NCBI RefSeq assembly: GCF_020906275.1
Contig: NZ_CP086727.1
Coordinates: forward strand, 124,001 to 188,000
From: Parasphingorhabdus litoris DSM 22379
GTDB lineage: Bacteria > Pseudomonadota > Alphaproteobacteria > Sphingomonadales > Sphingomonadaceae
DNA length: 64,000 bases
Reading direction: 5' to 3'
The notes under the pieces were generated by a model. The model worked only from the letters and a program-made list of their open reading frames with translations. It was not told the origin of the DNA and did no database searches. Position numbers and translations under genes: made by a program. This document shows, piece by piece, positions 59,359 through 64,000 of the stretch (the first letter of the stretch is position 1; each line of letters begins with the position of its first letter).

Positions 59359-59399
59359 GCCTTTGTTGTCCTATCAAGACACTCTCTGGAGCTGACAGC

Positions 59400-61223
59400 G
59401 TGAACCTTAAAGCACATTTTCTTGTAATTTTGCTGGTAATCGCTTTTTTCGCGCCCCCTGCATCCGCGCAGCAATTTGATGAACGGCAAAGCTTCCCGCA
59501 AGTCTCGACCATGTCACCCCATGGCGTCGATTTGAATACCGGACGATTTGTGAAGGAAGGCACGGAACTTTCAATCGGGCCGCTGGTGGTTGATCACTAT
59601 ATTAAATCTATTGGGGAGGGATTGGGACCGCTTGGTGGCCAGCGACCACCCTCAAGATTCGCCACCAGTTTGCATGGCAGAACATGGCAACATAGCACCG
59701 GCGGTATTGGTCAAGTTCCAACCAATGCCAGATTCGTTCAAGTCGGCAAACAGCAGATAAAGTTCAGTATTCTGTCGTCAGGGGCCTTTTTTCCCCTCGA
59801 TTCTTCTAATGTGGGTTGGAAGATGGTGAATAGTGGCAGTCAACATGTTCTGACTTATAAATCGGGCACTGTTTATCGCTTTGCGGGGCATTCCAGTCTT
59901 CCGGCATCTGAAACACTTTTGATCAGTACTGAGCACCCGGATGGGCATACCATAACCAACAGCTATGATAGTTCGGGGCGTCTTAAGCTGGTGAAGAGCA
60001 ACCGTGGCTATGCCGTGGTGCTGGATTATTCTGGCTATAATGTTGCAGCTTGCGGCTACAATCTTACACTGACACAGGTCTCGACCAATTCCACCTGTGC
60101 CGCATCGGACTTGAAGATCACATATGGCAGAGATTCTTCTGGAAAGATAACATCCATTACCAATGTTGCCGGGGAAGTAGTCAATCTTCAATATACAGGT
60201 CGGTACATAAGCTGTGTCACGCTTCCTAACAGCTCGACGTGCGCCATACAGAATGTCCATTGGACGCCGCCTGCCGGGCAAGTATTGGTCGATCTGACCA
60301 AACGCTTTGACCATGTTGTCCAGCAGACTACTGCCAACGGAGAGGTTTGGAATTACGAGCACATAGCAACTGAGGATAGTGGCGGAGATTACACCCCCTA
60401 TCCAGGTGAAATTTTACAAACCTATTCCACAATGAAGCCGCCGATAGGGCGTTCGACCGATGCTGTGTTTGGCAATGGGTTTGTTCAGTCGATAGTGGGG
60501 CCAGAAGGGCGGACTAGCTATACCTATTCAACCCAGGGCGCTTATCAAATCACTTATAGAGATCACTACACGATCCATTATTACAGCATATACCCCTCCA
60601 AGATCACTTATTCGGAAGGCAATAGTATCCAGTTCACCCGCGACTGGGCGGATAATGTGACCTTGCGGATAGAGAGAGCCAAACCCGGATCTGGATTAGC
60701 TAACAATACTATAGGCTGGATTTATCCGACCAGCTATCAATGGGCCTCGCCGAGCATTTGCGCTGCGGCCGACGTATTGTGTGACAAGCCGACCAGGGTC
60801 ATTGATCCCAAGGGAAACGAGACGGACTATACCTATAGCGCCACCCATGGCGGGATGCTGACCGAGACCAAGCCGGCGGTAAACGGTGTCCGCCCACAGA
60901 TACGGCGCACCTATGTGCAGCGTAACGCGATGATCAAAAGTGGCTCCAGCTATGTCGCAATGCAGCCTGCTATATGGGTTCTGGCATCGGAAGAATATTG
61001 CAAAACTTCGGCTGCGGCAGGTTCCGGATGTGCCGGCGGTACTGCTGATGAGGTGGTAACCACTTATGATTATGGCCCCACCTCCGGGCCGAACAATTTG
61101 CTTCAGCGCGGAATGGTTGCTGACAGCGGCGGCCTTAACCTGCGCACCTGCTACACATATGATAAATACGGCCGGAAGATCGCTGAGACCCAGCCCGAAG
61201 GCACGGGGAGCACATGCCCATGA
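59400..61223 (+). CDS. Rhs-family protein, N-terminal part of a split Rhs
   Basis: About 607 residues. The GTG at 59400 is chosen because it gives a compact signal peptide ([19 protein letters not shown], cleavage after ASA) with GGAG upstream; ATG 59355, overlapping the previous stop, would add 15 residues. The mature start resembles the Rhs N-terminal region ([17 protein letters not shown]), followed by scattered YD-type repeats ([19 protein letters not shown]) and, near the end, [19 protein letters not shown]. It lacks an Rhs core, which is on the next gene. Confidence 0.75.
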   Translation: MNLKAHFLVILLVIAFFAPPASAQQFDERQSFPQVSTMSPHGVDLNTGRFVKEGTELSIGPLVVDHYIKSIGEGLGPLGGQRPPSRFATSLHGRTWQHSTGGIGQVPTNARFVQVGKQQIKFSILSSGAFFPLDSSNVGWKMVNSGSQHVLTYKSGTVYRFAGHSSLPASETLLISTEHPDGHTITNSYDSSGRLKLVKSNRGYAVVLDYSGYNVAACGYNLTLTQVSTNSTCAASDLKITYGRDSSGKITSITNVAGEVVNLQYTGRYISCVTLPNSSTCAIQNVHWTPPAGQVLVDLTKRFDHVVQQTTANGEVWNYEHIATEDSGGDYTPYPGEILQTYSTMKPPIGRSTDAVFGNGFVQSIVGPEGRTSYTYSTQGAYQITYRDHYTIHYYSIYPSKITYSEGNSIQFTRDWADNVTLRIERAKPGSGLANNTIGWIYPTSYQWASPSICAAADVLCDKPTRVIDPKGNETDYTYSATHGGMLTETKPAVNGVRPQIRRTYVQRNAMIKSGSSYVAMQPAIWVLASEEYCKTSAAAGSGCAGGTADEVVTTYDYGPTSGPNNLLQRGMVADSGGLNLRTCYTYDKYGRKIAETQPEGTGSTCP

Positions 61224-63808
61224 ACAAGCTCCGTGTGAATTTGAAAAATCATGTCCGGCGTTCTGCGATTGCGGCCGCATCACTTGCCGCACTGGGCACA
61301 TCATTGGTGGCGACAACGGCTTATGCCCAAAGCTCTGCCTCGGCTTATACAAGTGCGACGCGCTATGATATCAAGGGGCAGGTTACGGGTACGATTGCAC
61401 CCGATCCCGATGGAAGCGGCGCGCTCAAATATCTCGCCACCCGCACCACCTATGACATACGCGGCAATGTGATCAAGGTTGAAACAGGCGAGCTTGCCGC
61501 TTGGCAATCCGAGGCCATTGCGCCGGCCAATTGGAGCGGTTTTACGGTTCACCGCACCGTCCACAGCACCTATGACAATATGAACCGCAAGCTGAAAAGC
61601 TGGCAAATGACGGGCACGGCAACCAATGTCACGCAAGCCCATGCTATGACCCAATATAGTTATGACGATTTGGGCCGGGTCACTTGTACTGCCCAGCGGA
61701 TGAACCCGGCGCAATATGGCAGTCTGTCCGCCTCTGCCTGTACGCATGATACCGAAGGTGCCGATGGCAAGGACCGGATTACCGAGAATGTCTATGATGG
61801 CATCACTAACCGGCTGATACAGGTCCGCAAGGCGGTCGGCACGCCGCGGGAACAGGCAGAAGTTACCTACACCTATACGCCTAATGGCAAGAAGCGATAC
61901 ATTATCGATGCCAATGGTAACGCGGCGCTGTTGACCTATGATGGCCATGACCGGCAATACCGCTGGTATTTCCCCAGCAAAGCCCAGCCCAGCAGTTTCG
62001 ATGGCAGCAATCCGGTCACCGCGCTGGACAGCGCGGGAGTCGTCGACGCCAGCGATTATGAACAATATAGCTATGACAAAAATGGCAACCGCACCCAGCT
62101 GAGAAAGCGCGATGCGCAGCTGATCAACTACAGCTATGATGCGCTGAATCGCAATATTTTGAAGGACCTGCCGGGCACAGCGAATGATGTCCACTATGGT
62201 TATGATAATCGCGGATTGCAGACTTATGCCCGCTTTGCCAGCACCTCTGGTCAGGGCATTACCACGGCTTATGACGCTGTCGGCCGGGTCACCTCGACCA
62301 CCAATAATATGGGCGGGCAATCGCGGACATTATCCTATCAATATGACAAGAATAGCAACCGCACCCGCGTCACCCATCCCGATGGGCAATATTTTACCTA
62401 TAGCTATGACGGGCTGAACCGGCAGAAAGAATTGCGGGAAAATGGCTCGGCCTTGCTCAGTGAGCAGGCCTATAACAATCAGGGCCAATTTGTCTCAAAC
62501 ACCCGCGCCACTGCCGTGGAAAGCTATTTGCAATATGATACGGCGGGCCGGGTCAGCTCGATAGAAATCCGTCTCAACGGTACGGCTGAGGATAACAGCT
62601 TTGGCTTTGCCTACACGCCCGCCAGTCAGATTAAATCGCGGACCACGTCCAACACTCTGTACACCAATACCGCGCATTATAATGTGCAGCGCAGCTATAC
62701 CGTCAATGGCCTCAACCAATATACGCAAGCCGGGCCGGCAGCTTTCACGCATGATCTGAATGGCAATCTGACCAGCGATGGCTCGGTCAACTTCACCTAT
62801 GACACGGAAAACCGCCTGATCAGCGCATCGGGCGTAAAGACAGCGACGCTGAAATATGATCCCCTGGGACGCCTGTTTGAAGTGGCAGCGCCCTCTGGCA
62901 CCACGCGTTTTTTATATGACGGTGATGCGCTTGTCGGGGAATATAATACCGCCGGAACCATGTTACACCGCTACGTGCATGGCAATGGCGTGGATCAGCC
63001 TTTGGTCTGGTATGACGGCGGCACCGTAAACAGCACCAATCGCCGCCACCTGTTCGCCAACTGGCAAGGCAGCATCGCAGCGATCACCAACGCCAGCGGC
63101 AACGCGATCGGGGTCAACGCCTATGATGCTTATGGTATTCCCAATGACACCAATATCGGCCGGTTCCAATATACCGGCCAGATCCTGATCCCGGAAATCG
63201 GCATCTATCACTATAAGGCGCGGGCTTACTCGCCTTATATGGGCCGGTTCCTGCAGACCGATCCTATTGGATATGAGGATCAGTATAATCTCTATGCTTA
63301 TGTTGGGAATGATCCGGTTGGGAAGATTGATCCGACAGGTATGGAGACAGAAGAAAAAAAATACACTATCGGATCTGTGACAGTTAAATACGATGATTCA
63401 AACGTCACCATCGTAGTAAAATCAGATGAATCAAGTGGCAGCATTTCGGCTGGCAGAGATGGCCTTGAGATTTCGGGACAATCGAAAGATTCTAGCGGTT
63501 CGTTTACGGCAACCAAGGATGGCGCCAAGTTGGTTGGACAATCCGGTGATTCTAGCGGTTCGTTTACGGCGACCAAGGATGGTGTCAAGTTGGTCGGACA
63601 ATCTGGTGATTCTAGTGGTGAACTAGAGATAGGTACTAGTGGAGTAGAAGCCGAAGCTCATGTAGAGGCCACTGGTGTTGATGATCAGGTGCGCAGGATG
63701 GCTCGCGCAATGGAAGATGAAACAGGAGTAAATGCCGCTGCAGCTTTTGTTGGCGAGTTAGGGAAAAGGGCCTATAAACGAATTTTCGGCAAGAAGAAAG
63801 ATGACTAA
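61220..63808 (+). CDS. Rhs-repeat protein with core domain and variable repeat tip
   Basis: About 862 residues. The start at 61220 overlaps the previous stop as ATGA and gives its own signal peptide (ending TTAYAQ). More than ten YD repeats follow (for example [20 protein letters not shown]). The Rhs core ends in [20 protein letters not shown] and [18 protein letters not shown] at about residue 710. The tip (about 150 residues) is unusual: four 20-residue repeats with Ser-Gly and Lys-Asp-Gly steps, then a basic end [14 protein letters not shown]. No known toxin domain was recognised in it. Confidence 0.88.
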   Translation: MNKLRVNLKNHVRRSAIAAASLAALGTSLVATTAYAQSSASAYTSATRYDIKGQVTGTIAPDPDGSGALKYLATRTTYDIRGNVIKVETGELAAWQSEAIAPANWSGFTVHRTVHSTYDNMNRKLKSWQMTGTATNVTQAHAMTQYSYDDLGRVTCTAQRMNPAQYGSLSASACTHDTEGADGKDRITENVYDGITNRLIQVRKAVGTPREQAEVTYTYTPNGKKRYIIDANGNAALLTYDGHDRQYRWYFPSKAQPSSFDGSNPVTALDSAGVVDASDYEQYSYDKNGNRTQLRKRDAQLINYSYDALNRNILKDLPGTANDVHYGYDNRGLQTYARFASTSGQGITTAYDAVGRVTSTTNNMGGQSRTLSYQYDKNSNRTRVTHPDGQYFTYSYDGLNRQKELRENGSALLSEQAYNNQGQFVSNTRATAVESYLQYDTAGRVSSIEIRLNGTAEDNSFGFAYTPASQIKSRTTSNTLYTNTAHYNVQRSYTVNGLNQYTQAGPAAFTHDLNGNLTSDGSVNFTYDTENRLISASGVKTATLKYDPLGRLFEVAAPSGTTRFLYDGDALVGEYNTAGTMLHRYVHGNGVDQPLVWYDGGTVNSTNRRHLFANWQGSIAAITNASGNAIGVNAYDAYGIPNDTNIGRFQYTGQILIPEIGIYHYKARAYSPYMGRFLQTDPIGYEDQYNLYAYVGNDPVGKIDPTGMETEEKKYTIGSVTVKYDDSNVTIVVKSDESSGSISAGRDGLEISGQSKDSSGSFTATKDGAKLVGQSGDSSGSFTATKDGVKLVGQSGDSSGELEIGTSGVEAEAHVEATGVDDQVRRMARAMEDETGVNAAAAFVGELGKRAYKRIFGKKKDD
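63428..63619 (+). repeat. 60-base tandem repeat in the Rhs tip
   Basis: Units begin at 63428, 63488, 63548 and a partial one at 63608. Units two and three differ at only a few bases; the first is more diverged. Each encodes 20 residues ([20 protein letters not shown] in one copy). The period keeps the frame, so copy-number change would alter tip length without a frameshift. Confidence 0.9.
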
Positions 63809-63833
63809 GATTATGAAATGGATAGTCTAAAGA

Positions 63834-64000
63834 ATGATCAAGTTTTTTTTGAGCATCATTGATCTGTTTTTCTCGGAAATGCATCGGAGAAATGATCGGC
63901 TGAAGAAGGCACGACATTATTTGGATAAAATACTAAACCGTAATGAAGAGGAGTTTGAATTCATAATAGCTTATGACGCACGACTTATGGTTCGCGAAGA
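63834..64000 (+). CDS. Partial ORF after the Rhs gene, immunity-gene position
   Basis: An open frame of 55 codons running off the window end. The product begins MIKFFLSIIDLFFSEMHRRN and continues as a charged helical segment with acidic residues (NRNEEEFEFIIAYD). It starts 25 bases after the Rhs stop, where polymorphic-toxin immunity genes usually lie. Low GC, like the Rhs tip. No family can be named from this fragment. Confidence 0.5.
   Translation, partial: MIKFFLSIIDLFFSEMHRRNDRLKKARHYLDKILNRNEEEFEFIIAYDARLMVRE

Noticed and set aside
61301..62320. Long antisense ORF of 339 codons inside the Rhs gene
   Set aside because: It mirrors the repetitive YD-coding strand; isoleucine- and glycine-rich composition with no domain is typical of a shadow frame.

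Overview
The window looks like chromosomal DNA of a sphingomonad-type alphaproteobacterium (Sphingomonadaceae, plausibly a marine lineage). This rests on the small alphaproteobacterial families DUF1244 and DUF2312 beside pyruvate kinase, an N-terminally extended ribosomal protein S9, a carotenoid-oxygenase family enzyme, a Cox15-type haem A synthase, and the dispersed palindromic repeats. No tRNA, rRNA, CRISPR array, transposase or integrase was seen. The genus is inference.

Positions 1-25000 form a surface-polysaccharide locus of the Wzx/Wzy type. On the plus strand lie an outer-membrane export lipoprotein, a Wzc-like tyrosine autokinase and an unknown single-span protein. A long minus-strand block (19265 down to 4261) holds, in transcription order: an L-2-hydroxyglutarate-oxidase-like flavoprotein, a nucleotide-sugar 4-epimerase, the WbpA/WbpB/WbpD/WbpE set for UDP-2,3-diacetamido-uronic acid, a second epimerase and aminotransferase, a methyltransferase, an AsnB-like amidotransferase, an acyltransferase, a large GT-C-like membrane protein and the Wzx flippase. 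A divergent plus-strand group holds the priming phosphoglycosyltransferase, a GT4 glycosyltransferase and a candidate Wzy polymerase. A beta-helix protein closes the locus. The flavoprotein has a plausible job: WbpB-type enzymes can regenerate NAD by reducing 2-oxoglutarate to 2-hydroxyglutarate, and the flavoprotein could turn that product back.

Positions 25000-56600 are mostly housekeeping: M14 carboxypeptidase, lipoprotein, galE, rpmJ (L36), a HAD hydrolase, an AbgT transporter, pyk, DUF1244, DUF2312, a YbjQ protein, a CPBP protease, yebC-ruvC-ruvA-ruvB, a carotenoid oxygenase, dapD, a nucleotidase, a lipoprotein subtilisin autotransporter, dxs, a Zur-like regulator, a MerC protein, a haem A synthase, cutA, an HNH protein, rplM-rpsI, a transglutaminase-TPR protein and a PhoX protein. 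Between ruvA and ruvB lie two accessory genes separated by a chimeric scar in which the start of a diverged ruvB is joined to pieces of a diverged ruvA. Two copies of a palindromic element of about 230 bp flank dxs and zur.

Positions 56600-64000 look accessory: an APH-like kinase, a small secreted peptide gene, a truncated gene start, and a three-gene Rhs/YD-repeat operon. The third Rhs protein ends in a 20-residue tandem-repeat tip and is followed by a partial ORF in the position of an immunity gene.
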